A stretch of DNA of 64,000 nt from Buddleja alternifolia (taxonomy: Eukaryota; Streptophyta; Magnoliopsida; Lamiales; Scrophulariaceae): positions 18,708,568-18,772,567 of the forward strand of contig CM033400.1 of the NCBI GenBank assembly GCA_019426215.1, written 5' to 3'. The translations under genes and the position numbers were made by a program. This document shows positions 1-10,206 of the stretch, piece after piece (position 1 is the first letter of the stretch; each line of letters begins with the position of its first letter). Under the pieces are notes generated by a model. It was not told where the DNA came from. It did no database searches and worked only from the letters and a program-made list of their open reading frames with translations.

Positions 1-1055
1 AATTAGATCCAATGGCTATTAGATATGGGCAAAATGGTCTTATTAAGTCAAAAATGTCATAACCACTCTCAAAATGAGCGAGTGGCGCGCGTGGGGAGTT
101 AAATTGGTTTTTTTTTTTTTTTTCTTAAGGAGGTAAATTGCCTATTTTTATTTCACAGGAATTTTTTTGCATTTTCGATATTTCACAGGAAGGTAAATTG
201 CAATTCGCCCAATAATTTTGATTTACAGGCCTACCAGCCATGCTGGGTACTGGTCTGACCTATGTAATTAATAAACATACTTCAGTAGTTCTGAAATCAT
301 AATAAGTTAAAGCCAACCACGTCTTATAAATATGGTACCCGGTAGAGATAAATACACAGAACGTAGATATGAAGTTGAGGACAAAATAGGTATGTGGCAA
401 AAGGAGGTTACATTTACAAAGTCCTGATTTTTATTTCCTTTTATTACATATTTTCAGTTAGGGTATAAAAGAAATTCCTTAAATGCTGAATTTTTCTTTT
501 ATTTTATTACTATGCCTTAGTAAGGGTATTTGTGTACTTTCTATCTAATGGGTCCCATATGGGACATTATTTGCAAGGCCTTGTGCTATTTGCAAGGACT
601 CATGCAATTTTGGACTCTTTTTGCTAGTATCCCTCCCATATGGGACATTCTTTGCAGGGCCTTGAGCAATTTGCAAGGACTCATTTTGCTAATATCCCTC
701 ATATAAAACACATGATACGTATACGACATATACACATATAGCTTCATTTAAAATAATCAATGTATATTTGATATATTTATTTATCTATCTATCTAATCCA
801 AAATATCTAACCTCTATATAAATATGTGAACTTTCTCTAAAATACTAATCAACAAAATAAAATAGATTTTTATCCACAACCACCACTAAAGAAGAAAAAA
901 AATCTTATACCCACAACCAACATTTCAACTTAAACAAATAAGTAAATTATTAATTTTGATAATATTAAATTACGAAAACACTTTTAGCATTTAGTAGACA
1001 TTGTTATAGTGCATATAAGTACTTTGAGTGAGTTGTTTGAAGATAAAAAAAATTA
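1..1055. other. AT-rich intergenic DNA, no gene seen
   Basis: No open frame here resembles a protein I recognise. The stretch is AT-rich with a T-run near 108-123, a CTAT/TTTA simple repeat near 776-796 and one short tandem duplication, listed separately. A repeated phrase about keeping or losing an 'aggtaaattgc' motif (near 131 and 191) suggests an old transposon end, but no partner end was found. Confidence 0.6.
554..704. repeat. Tandem duplication, period about 81 bp
   Basis: Two adjacent similar units start at 554 and 635. Each begins with the palindromic CCCATATGGG followed by a 'tttgcaRggccttg' stretch and a 'tttgcaaggactcat' stretch. The second unit is diverged and slightly shorter. 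No coding role is visible. Confidence 0.7.
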
Positions 1056-1660
1056 GAGAAAATTACTAAAAACTCTTTAAAATAAATTTTTGCATTCAAA
1101 AAACCCATGGAAATATTTCTATTTCCAAAAAACCCATTTCACCAACTTTTCACTTGAAAAAACCCAAAAGTTAAGGTTAAAACCTTTTTGGACTAAATTA
1201 CCCTTATTGCCTTAAGTTAAGAATTGGCCAATCGATTTTTTCTTCAAAATCTTTTCATTTTGGAATCTTCATATTGATAACTTGTATAAAGACGAATTTT
1301 ATTATTAATATTAACTATTTTATATAATTTACCTTTTAATTTAACATGGTAATTATCTAAAAATATGTGTTTTTTAATTTTTAAAAAGATTATAAAAATC
1401 TGCAAAATTAAAATTAAACTCAAAATTAATATTAACTATCAATACAAAAGTTCTAAATAAATAAATTTCTCCACAAAAGAACAATTTATTAATTTTTCAT
1501 TTAGAAGGGTAAGGGCAATAAAGTCCATAGTTTTATTAACCCTAAATATTGGGTCTTTTTGAATGAAAAGTTCATGGATTGGGTTTTTTGGATTAAGAAA
1601 TATTTTTATGGGTTTTTTGGATATAAAAGTTTATTTTAAGGAGTTTTGAGTAATTTTCCC
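1056..1660. mobile_element. Mutator-like MITE with 9-bp target duplication
   Basis: The ends form long terminal inverted repeats of about 80 bp: the left end starts GAGAAAATTACTAAAAACTC and the reverse complement of the right end starts GGGAAAATTACTCAAAACTC, with similarity continuing inwards through paired 'aaaaaacccat' motifs. The element is flanked on both sides by the identical 9-mer AAAAAATTA (1047-1055 and 1661-1669), the duplication length typical of the Mutator superfamily. At 605 bp with no coding capacity it is non-autonomous. A caveat is that an A-rich 9-mer carries less information than a mixed one. Confidence 0.8.
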
Positions 1661-1669
1661 AAAAAATTA

Positions 1670-2097
1670 AGAAATTACACCTTATTCTGACATCCTAAAA
1701 AGAAAAAAATAAATACAACTATGAGTCGCAGATGCATCAGAGATATTGATGAATTATTTTCTTATATAAAAATTTTATTAATTTTTCATTGTTATGAAAT
1801 ATAAAATGTTTATACAAATGTATTCTCATCATATATATGAAAAATGTCATATCTGAAGTTATTAGCATGAATAACAATATAAAAAACAAATGTATTTGAG
1901 CATAAAATCATATAAGTAATCTGGTAAGAATATGATATACCAAAAAATAAATAAGGAGTAAAAAAAATAGTGCGTGTGCAATATTATATTAGTGCTAAAA
2001 ATAGACGTATATTATGAAAATACAGATAAATTATTTTCTTATATAAAAGTATTTATTAACTTTTTTTTTTGTCATACCTATAACATGCTTGCATACA
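1670..2097. other. AT-rich intergenic DNA, nothing recognised
   Basis: This holds only AT-rich sequence with short A and T runs. The one open frame, from 1974, runs into the neighbouring MITE and has no recognisable protein features. Confidence 0.6.
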
Positions 2098-2458
2098 CTA
2101 GGGTGTTCATCGATCAGTTTTGGTTTTCGGGTCGAACAAAAAACCAAAATTTCGGTTTTATAAAGACCGAACTGTAAAAGTTCGGTTCGGTTTTCGGTCC
2201 GACCAAATTTCTGAAAATAAAATAAAATAAAATAAAACTAAAAACTAAATATACATAAATAATAAAATTTCAATTATGGCTAATTTTAATTCATTTTTTT
2301 CATTTTTTATATTATAAATCAAAAACTATAAAAAAAATTGATTTTTGGTAAATCGAACCTCAAAAACGAAATCGAACCATTTTTGCAAAAACAAAAAAAA
2401 AATGAACCAAAAATTTTTGTTCGATTTTCGGCTGTTTGCTAATCCGTGAACACCCCTA
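2098..2458. mobile_element. hAT-like MITE with 8-bp target duplication
   Basis: The left end reads CTAGGGTGTTCATCG and the right end reads CGTGAACACCCCTA, forming imperfect terminal inverted repeats of the hAT type. The identical 8-mer TGCATACA flanks both sides (2090-2097 and 2459-2466), the duplication size made by hAT transposases. Inside are inverted 'ttcggttttcgg' and 'aaaccaaaa' runs, so much of the 361-bp element can fold on itself. There is no transposase frame, so it would move only with help. Confidence 0.8.
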
Positions 2459-2466
2459 TGCATACA

Positions 2467-2957
2467 TGAACTACCACTCTATATATCTAGAAGTTTAATA
2501 TGTGCTTGAAGTTATTAGAAAAATAGAAAAAAAAAATGTGCTTGATAATACAGTCATATTGAATCAAAAAAGAAAAATAAAACAAAGTTATATAATTAAT
2601 TTTAGAAAAAGTATGATGCGTTCTATTAATTTGGAAAGTCTCATGGATGCGAGTTTTCGTATGTAATATCAGTTTATAAATATTTATCTTTAATATCTCA
2701 CAATCAAGAATATACTCTATGCGTTACTACATACATATTATGAGGATGAATATTACATTTTCAACATTATTAGAAAATGTGATATGATGAAATAAATAAA
2801 TTATGTTCATCACAAGAAAGAAAAATGCGTTATTGATAGAATTTCAAAAGAGACGTAAACTAATGATCATAAATATGAAAATGCTAGAAAATAAAATACT
2901 AATTTTTTTTAATCAAAAATGTATTTTACGTTTAAACAGGTCACAAGATAGGCTTCA
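2467..2957. other. AT-rich intergenic DNA, nothing recognised
   Basis: The stretch separates the hAT-like MITE from the Sirevirus-type LTR piece. A 68-codon open frame near 2803 is lysine- and isoleucine-rich, crosses into the LTR and looks like chance. Confidence 0.55.
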
Positions 2958-4215
2958 TGTTAGACCCCAAAAATATTATGTAAATTTGATTTTATTAGAA
3001 CGTGTTTAATCGTTTAAAAGTTATCAAGTTGTAATTTTTATTTAAGATTTTTTATCTTTAGAGTTTTTAGACTAGTATCTAAACGCTTGAGCATTGATAG
3101 AATTTTAGGTGAGTCTATTAAGTTGAAGTTGAAGATCAACATCTGAAGATGATTGAAGATAGAGATCAGTTAAGTGATTGCTAACGCTAGAGAAAACGTC
3201 TGCCAAGTGCTTGAAGATCAATCACGATGATGAGCATCATGAGACATAATTCACCTGAAATAAATCCTAAGTCAAGAGGGACTTAAATGCAACTTACAAC
3301 GGGCATTTAATTCCAACGAATATTTATTTCAAATCCATTTAATGCTTGATAAGTGTATTAACTCTGATAAGGACTATTGAGGTATGGATAAGTCTTTTTC
3401 CATTGGCTGTTAACTCAAAGTCGGCTGCCGCACCAACTTTTCTACAGGGGATTTTCAAAGATGTCAGAAAAGAGTTGGCACACTCGCCGAGTGATAGGTA
3501 CGCTCCTGAATGCGTCCAACGGACAATTCCCAAGAAAATGCCTATAAATAGAAGCTCATAGCTCAATCCTAACACCAAGAAATATATCTCATCTCAAGAA
3601 AATGCCTATAAATAGAAGCTCACAGCTCAACCCTAACACCAAGAAATATATCTCATCTCTATATAGTCATCCAATATCTCATACATCTTCCATAGAAGAA
3701 ATTCAATCTTCCATTGAGATATTTAAAGCATTTGAACTTTCCAAATCAAGCGAAATCCGTGATAAACAAACCTTTCAACCTCTTCATTCTAAGTGACGAA
3801 GTTGTTGAAGACAAAGCATTATTTCTAAGTGATAGAAGCGTGTCAGAAGCGGATCTTAGCCGAGTTGATATCTGTGTGATCAGGAAATTCAAGATTGGTC
3901 TCCACCATTTGCTATTGTGTCAAAGCTATCTGTGTGAAGCTTTTTGATTTATATTAGTGAGTTCCTCCTATGTGAAAAGGAGTAAAAGGACGTAGTTGAT
4001 ATTATACAAAACCAGTGAACCTTACAATTTCTTGTGTCAATTTTATACTGTTTTATTGCTTTATTATTCATCATATTCCTATCTTGTCATAAAGCATAAA
4101 TTCATCTTTGAAATCAATGCAACTAAGTATTTGTAAGTGCTATAACCTCCTAAAATATAAAGACTTCCAAAATTCATTTTTGCTGTGTTAACCCTGATAT
4201 TAGCGCTGAGCTTAT
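2958..4215 (+). mobile_element. Sirevirus-type copia LTR, interrupted at its 3' part
   Basis: It begins TGTTAGACCCCAAAAATATT, matching the minus-strand LTR at 25849-27369, which begins TGTTAGACACCAAAATATG in its own direction. Similarity continues through the TATA region, a 'ggacgtagttg' stretch and a 'ctgtgttaaccctgat' stretch (the other copy has 'ctgtgctaacactgat'). It stops abruptly at 4215, where another copia LTR starts, so that element inserted into this LTR. The missing 3' third was not found elsewhere in the window. No adjoining internal region remains, so this is a solo or fragmentary LTR. Confidence 0.75.
3531..3658 (+). repeat. 64-bp tandem duplication of the LTR core promoter
   Basis: Two nearly identical 64-bp units (3531-3594 and 3595-3658) each contain the TATA-like CCTATAAATAGAAGC. 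The related LTR at 25849-27369 has this TATA region once, so the duplication arose in this copy. It gives the LTR two core promoters in tandem. Confidence 0.85.
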
Positions 4216-5817
4216 TGTTAGAATATATGCCCTCGAATGCCATAAAGATGATAGATTTAAAGGGCATAAACATTGTAACTAAACTATGGTTTTTCTATTA
4301 ATATAAGACAGTTGATTGTTGTTTTCTTATAGGCATTTATAAGGTGTGAATAAACAACGTAAAGTCCTTGATGACAAGGCGAACCTTCTACCTCCTATGG
4401 GATAGGAGAAAAGGCACTAGAATGGTTTGACCCTTGACATCTAAAAGGGTTCGCAAGTCTAAGAAATATTGATTGGGCATCAATAGTGAATAAAGACTTG
4501 TATGATGTAAGTTTCGACAGAGAAAGTGTCAGTCGTACACTATGGAAATGGTAGTGGGAACTTATATCATAGACGTGTCAGTTGGACTAATATGTTCGAA
4601 CACGGCTCGCATCAGTTCATCACATGGGTATTCACTCATTGACAGTCAATGATAAAACTGATAAGTAGTGATAGGTACGTGTGAACCTCTGACCTGAGAA
4701 ATCGAGTTGAAGATGTACTTGTGACATCAAGTTTGTCATTAGAGTAGTTAGATTCAAATCATCTGTTGGTGGAATCGACCTCGAAGTGCAACTTGATGGG
4801 CAAGTAGCATTGTTAACTGATTTGCAATATGGAATTTATTCTCTCATAAGTGAATGATTAAAATATCCTATGCGATCATGAATAAGTGGGGATGAAAGTC
4901 TTTGGCCAAAGCATTTAAATACCTCGACTTATTATGAGCTTAGGCATATGGTTAAGTTATATGAGTTTGACATTAAACCATGACTCTTACTTGACTGGGA
5001 TATAACAATAAAAGGTTTATACACGTACGGTATTCACGGCGTAAAGGTTTGGAATGATCCTATTCATTCGTTCTCAATTGGGTTACGGTGTGAGCCACGA
5101 GACTGGCTAGGTGTCACTCACACCCCTTTAGATTCCTCCCAATTGCCTTTTGAGATGAACCTAAAGAGTCGCGCTTAAAGGAAGTGCAAAAGGAAAAACA
5201 TGGAAAAAGGACTTGAGAGAAATTCATGGCATTGGATGCCGTAATTAATTAATTAATTATTGGATAATTTAATTAATTAATTAAATTAATGAGTTAATTA
5301 ATTTCTTGGAGAAATTGAATTAAAAATTTATTAGGAATTGAATTAATTGGATTATCAATTTATTTATTGAATAAATAAATTATCCGATTAATTAATTAAC
5401 AAGCAAGACGAAAGCCCGAAGGCTTCCGAGCCCACTAAGGGGCGGCCAAATAGACGCCCAAATAGGGCTCTTGCATACTAGGGTTATTGTTTCATAATGA
5501 TATAAATATATCACAAGGTGAAAATAACGCAAGGCAACTTACATAACTTTCTCTCCAAGAAAAAGTCTCCCACCTCTCTCTCTCTCTCTAGCCGTCTTTG
5601 ACAAGGAAGAAAGGAGGAGTTTTTTGTTTTTGATTCCGGCGTGACGAATTAGAGACGTTGGCAAATTCGGCGTTAGAGAAAAGGATCACGTTCAGAAATC
5701 AACATATCCGAGAACGGTAATCTTTCTATACACAATTAAACACGAGGATTAGAGATGATTCGGGCTTTGGGAATTAAATTTACTTTCCGCTGCGCTTTAT
5801 TCGTATAATTCCCAACA
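4216..5817 (+). mobile_element. Copia 5' LTR (about 1.6 kb)
   Basis: The segment starts TGTTAGAATATATGCC and ends ATTCCCAACA, the TG...CA form of an LTR, and is followed after one base by a primer-binding site. Within it are a TATA-like 'gatataaatatat' near 5499 and a CT-rich tract near 5570-5590, as expected of promoter and R/U5 parts. Related LTRs lie at 8574-10192 (minus), 44395-44850 (fragment) and 46620-47940 (minus). It sits inside the Sirevirus-type LTR. Confidence 0.85.
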
Positions 5818-5818
5818 G

Positions 5819-5831
5819 TGGTATCAGAGCC
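5819..5831 (+). promoter_or_regulatory. Primer-binding site, initiator tRNA-Met
   Basis: TGGTATCAGAGCC directly after the LTR is complementary to the 3' end of plant initiator methionine tRNA, the usual primer for copia minus-strand DNA synthesis. It fixes the LTR end and the element's orientation. Confidence 0.9.
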
Positions 5832-6029
5832 AATCTCTGAATTCTGTGTTTAATTGCTTATGTGATTGACTGTTTTTCCCGCATTTTTGAGACCTGCTTT
5901 GAACGTGTTTTTCATATGAAAATATTCTTAATATCGCTGTAGTTTCTTCATGAAAGTTGTATTTTAATGAGTTTCGAATCTGGGAATATAAATTTTATGA
6001 GAATCGGAGAAGTATAACCCCGAGACGAG

Positions 6030-6310
6030 TGCGACACAAAAAGCGTGCGCAGTCTGCGCGCTGGGCGCGCAGACAGCACGCGCTGTGCGCGCAATAGGAG
6101 GCCTTTTCGGCCTCCCATTGCGCACACAGCGTGCGCACTGCACACACTGGGTGGGCCCCAATACCGTGCGGTTTCACGGCGCCGGTCGTAGGGGCTGGCC
6201 GGACGCCCACGATTAAACCGTGCGTTGGGCGCACGGCATACACCGTGCAATGCGCCCAGCGCACGGACTTGTTTCGGGGCCCGAGTTTTCGTGACTCGGG
6301 CCCTAATGGG
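6030..6310 (+). other. GC-rich, hairpin-forming island in the copia leader
   Basis: This part of the leader is strikingly GC- and CpG-rich in an AT-rich window. It contains a long stem-loop (arms about 6076-6103 and 6109-6136 with loop TTTTC, few mismatches), a perfect 9-bp stem GGGCCCGAG/CTCGGGCCC (6277-6285 with 6295-6303) and further CCGTGC/GCACGG pairs. It begins about 200 nt after the primer site. Overlapping open frames on both strands reflect base composition; I see no protein in them. Confidence 0.75.
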
Positions 6311-7795
6311 TCGGGTTATATTTTTCTAAGGTCCAAATTTTAATTGAATAGGTGTTTGGGCTATTTTAGTTATCCGGGTGGGTCAAAAGGATGATGACCC
6401 GGATTTAATTAAAAAAAAGGCCCAAATTGTTTTGATTAAAATTGTGGATAATTCAATAAATTAGTTATTGGGCCTAATTAATTAATTTTGAATATGCCAA
6501 TGGTTGGTAATTTAATTTTGATAAAATTAAGCCCAATATAGTTTTTATTGATCTTTATTTGAATGAAATAATTAATTAATAAACTCTTGGAGAATTTTAT
6601 TTATTAAGTTATTTTATTTAAATAAAGAATTCTCATAAATAGGATTATTTTCATATGAATCAATAAAATTTTGAATTTTATTGTGAAAATTAATTAAGTT
6701 GGACTAATTAATTTTTATTAATCACCAACATAAGTGTTTTATTTATCGCAAGCATGTATTATGTGATGATGACATATGTCTATGGGCTTATGTTGCTTCT
6801 TTTGATTATGTATTTCTTTTGATGGGTTGTAAGGGCCGGTTTGAGCCCATTTTATTTTATTTCTAGATTTATGTGTAGGTTTTAAATTATCTCTTATAAT
6901 AAATAGAAGTAGAATAGGCCTTTCAAAATAGAGATCATGCAAAAGAAGAGGAGCTTGGAGCCCACGAAGATTAGCTAGGCTTTTCTTTTTCAATTTTATG
7001 ATGGTCCATTGGCTTGGGCCCTCTAGATAAAAGCCCATAGACATGTGTGTTGTTTTATTGCTTTCGATGCATATTTATTAGTTGTATGAAGCATGTGTGT
7101 TATCAATATGCACTATATAAATTGGTAAATGTGCAAAGTGAGACGAAATAAATGTTTTGAACATAAATTCTCCCAAACAAAAATAATACAAGTTAGTAAG
7201 GGGTGCTAGGCATCATTTCCCTCCACTAAACTTAATAAGATCAAGGATTAAATCCATATGTGGCATCTTCCCAATAAGTGGGGGTCATATATTAAGATTT
7301 AATTCTAGAATTTTATTAAGTGCATTGGATGCCTTAATAGAGACATATTTCACCCTAAATATCGTTAAAGGGTTGCAAGGTGAAATTCAAATGTTAGATT
7401 ACGAGGAGTTAGTGGGAATGAACTTAGATAGTCCACATTACCAATAAATCACTCGAGGGTTGCGGTATTTGTGGATTATGGGATAAATACGATTGAACCA
7501 TCTATTTGATAGATTGATGTTTGACATCACTTTAATTAAGTAATGGACCAAATATCGTTAAAAGGTTGCCATCCATTATATTAATTAAAGAACTCAATCC
7601 CCACCACGAAGTATTCATCAATGATCGCTTCCGTCATTTCACAGTGGGAGTGTGGAATTTCGAAAAATGTAGTGGGAGCCAAGTTATAAGTCGAAGTCCT
7701 TGATTTTAAACTTGGTCTTAGTTTAGTTCAATAATTTAATTAAGTCTGGCTTATTTTCTGCAGTCATTTTGTTTTATCTCTCTCAATCAAAAACC
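6311..7795 (+). mobile_element. Copia untranslated leader, copy A
   Basis: This 1.5-kb non-coding stretch lies between the GC-rich island and the gag ATG. From about 6950 it aligns with the leader at 21170-22132: shared phrases include 'gcttggagccc', 'gtgcaaagtgagac', 'aagaactcaatc' and 'agtgggagccaagt'. It holds three hairpins (7347-7386, 7432-7475, 7541-7578) described under findings. A 'ttctgcag' close to gag looks like a splice acceptor and is matched by 'ttttgcag' in copy B, which would allow spliced subgenomic RNA; that is inference. Confidence 0.7.
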
Positions 7796-8123
7796 ATGTC
7801 TCCCAAACCACTATCGAAGTTAATGGAAAATACGATTCTCACCGGTCCAAATTACATAGAATGGCTCACTATGCTTAGGATGGTCCTTAGCAGTGAATCC
7901 ATTGACTATGTATTGCAAAATTGGTCGTCTTCCCATTCCTAGACCAGACGAGGGTGATGAAGTTAGCCTAGCTCGTTGGGATTGGTGCTGTGACAACCAT
8001 GGAGCAAGAGTGTACATATTGAGCTCAATGTGCATAGAGTTGCAAAGGTCTCATGATAAGATGGATAATGCAAGAGACATTATTCTTCATCTGGATGAAT
8101 TGTTCGGAGAACGCGGACTCTAA
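7796..8123 (+). pseudogene. Copia gag remnant, frameshifted
   Basis: Translation from the ATG at 7796 gives an N-terminus with an 'LTGPNYIEW' motif, the start of the copia gag domain (family form LNGxNYxxW). That frame ends at a stop at 7940-7942. The adjacent frame continues the family pattern through a 'W...CCDNHGARVYILSSM' segment and a 'MDNARDIILHLDELFGE' segment, so one frameshift lies near 7900-7920. Sequence after 8123 is unrelated, so everything from mid-gag onwards is missing. In intact elements gag forms the virus-like particle; this copy cannot. Confidence 0.8.
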
Positions 8124-8573
8124 TGATTTTTATATTTGGTTTAAGGTCAGTACAAGCATATGGTGGCGCCAAAAGAAAAGGGGATGGGTCGGCCCCACTA
8201 TGCCAAATTGGGATCTCACTTGTGCCAAATTTCAGAGGGCTTGACACCACTGTGCCACATTCTAGCACAGTCATGCCCTTTCGAAAAAAAAAAAAAAAAA
8301 AAAAAAAAAAGAAAAAAAAGAGGTCAGCCCTACCTTCAACCAATATTCGCATACTTACCCTCGATCCACTACACCCACCTCCGTCAACCAAAACTTCACA
8401 ACTCCCTAATTTCTAGCAACACAAAGAAGCACGAAGGCCTAACCTTATTCTTCTTCAATTTCCAACCACCGCCGCCCTCTCGACTCCTGGGCCCATCATG
8501 CTTAGATATAGGGGAGTTTCTCCGTCACACTCTTGTTTTAATTCTATATACTTGTGCTTATGCCACTAGTTAC
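8124..8573. other. Non-coding junction with a 27-bp A tract
   Basis: The stretch separates a plus-strand copia remnant from a minus-strand LTR. It contains an uninterrupted run of A at 8284-8310 followed by more A/G, which creates lysine-rich (or, reversed, phenylalanine-rich) open frames that are artefacts. A CCGCCGCC-like patch lies near 8469. No gene or second transposon end was identified. Confidence 0.6.
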
Positions 8574-10192
8574 TATTGGGAATCTTCATATCATGAGCAG
8601 CGGAAATTAATCATATTCGGATTCTCAAACCAAAAATCAATATGTGGCTTTTCGTTGATTGTTAACATAAAATGAAGAACATAAAAAACCTATCTTTTGC
8701 ATGTTCCTTACGAATCTTTAACCGTCCACTTGTTCCATCTCTAGATCATCAAGTAGGAACGGACTTTGGAAATCTTCATCATCAACTCCCACACGGCGTC
8801 TAGACAGAGATAAAATGAATCTTTTCCCAGTCTTGTATTTTGGTGGAGGATATCACATAATGTTCCTTTATATTGTTCTCTAGCTTGTGTTGGAGGATTA
8901 AATAAAATACTCCAACTTAAGCCCATGAACCACGAGCCCAAATGGGCCTTAATGGACACCCCCATGTGGGCTAAGTTGGCTCAGTCAAATTAGTCCAATT
9001 AATTTAACTATTAATATTTAATCCTATTTAATATAGATTAAACTAATATTTGAAAATAAATATTTAATTAGCCCAGTCATTCAAATTAATTAATTTATTT
9101 TACAATTGTTTAATCCAATTAAACAACCAATTAAATTAATTCGTCCTTCTAAAGGACAAATTACCAAAATGCCGTCCAAATACATAACTACGATTTTCAA
9201 TCTATTCCTATAGAGCGCGACTCTCTAGGTTCTCCTCGATTGGCAATGGGAGGATACCAAAAGATGTGAGTGACACCTAGCCAGCACTATGGCCCCACAT
9301 CGTAGCGCAACCGAGTACGAAATGACTATGTCATTAGGAACCTCTAGATTATGAATATTGTATGAGTATAAGCCCTTCACTGACGTATCCCAATCAAGTA
9401 AGAGTCATGGAATATGTTAAACTCACAGGACTTGATGCTTTGCTAAAAATCATAGTAACATGAGATTACCGAACTACCCTCCGTGTCAAACACAAGTTAG
9501 TTTATCAGCTCTGGCCAGAGACTTTCAATCTCATTCACCTATGATTGCATAGGATACTTCTGGTTTATTTTCGAGGCATTGAAATCTCTCTTAGCAATCA
9601 TTTCATAACTGCTACTTGCCCATTGGAATGCAGTTCGAGATCGACCCACCAATGGGTGAATTTGGCCTAACTACTCTTATGACAAAACCAATGTCACAAG
9701 CACACTGTGATCATGATGCCTTAGGTCTAAGGCTTACACATACTATCATAATTAGTAATCCAATCATTGACAGTCATTGAGTAAAAAACCCATGTGATCG
9801 GATTACTACAAGCCGTTTGAATACACTAATCCCATTAATGTATCTATGGCACAAACTCTTACTATCTCATAGTATTCGACTAGCACTCCTTGGTAGAGCA
9901 TGTGACATACAAGTCCACATGAATCTCAATGCTCAATTGAGATTCTCTGATTTGCGAACCATTTAAGTGATCAAGTACCAAACCCTTCTAGTGCCTACCT
10001 CCTTAACTACTATAAGGAGTGGAAGGTCTACCTTGATACACATGGACTTGTTATTCATTCAAGTCTTATAGATGTTACTAAGATTTATATATGAACAACA
10101 TACTAAATGACTTTTTATTATAAAGGGTTGTACAATATAACTAGTGCCTCATATTCTAACTCCATGTTGGCGTCGAGGGCACTTTCCCAACA
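8574..10192 (-). mobile_element. Copia 3' LTR, minus strand
   Basis: Read on the minus strand it begins TGTTGGGAAAGTGCCC and ends ATTCCCAATA. It is preceded, in its own direction, by a purine-rich tract at 10193-10206, so it is the 3' LTR of an element whose body lies at higher coordinates. A TATA-like 'aatataaagg' lies near 8866-8875. It resembles the LTR at 4216-5817 in length and in phrases such as 'gtcactcacatc' and 'gactcttacttgattggg'. The outer flanking 5-mer is GTTAC; the matching copy at the other end was not found because the element is truncated. Confidence 0.8.
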
Positions 10193-10206
10193 ATCTCCCA
10201 CTTGCA
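10193..10206 (-). promoter_or_regulatory. Polypurine tract, plus-strand primer
   Basis: On the minus strand this reads GCAAGTGGGAGAT directly before the LTR start, the classical position for the RNase H-resistant polypurine tract. An almost identical tract abuts the LTR at 19447. Confidence 0.75.

Noticed and set aside
5948..6343. Overlapping open frames on both strands in the GC-rich block
   Set aside because: Open in several frames because stop codons are rare in GC-rich DNA; Arg/Cys/Ala-rich translations have no domain, and the block lies in a retroelement leader.
8555..8573. A degenerate primer-binding site beside the LTR at 8574
   Set aside because: The phrase TGGCATAAGC is on the outer side of a 3' LTR, where flanking DNA is expected; the purine tract on the other side fixes the orientation.
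8080..8675. Lysine-rich or phenylalanine-rich proteins
   Set aside because: They are created by the 27-base A tract and differ in every frame; no conserved protein is seen.
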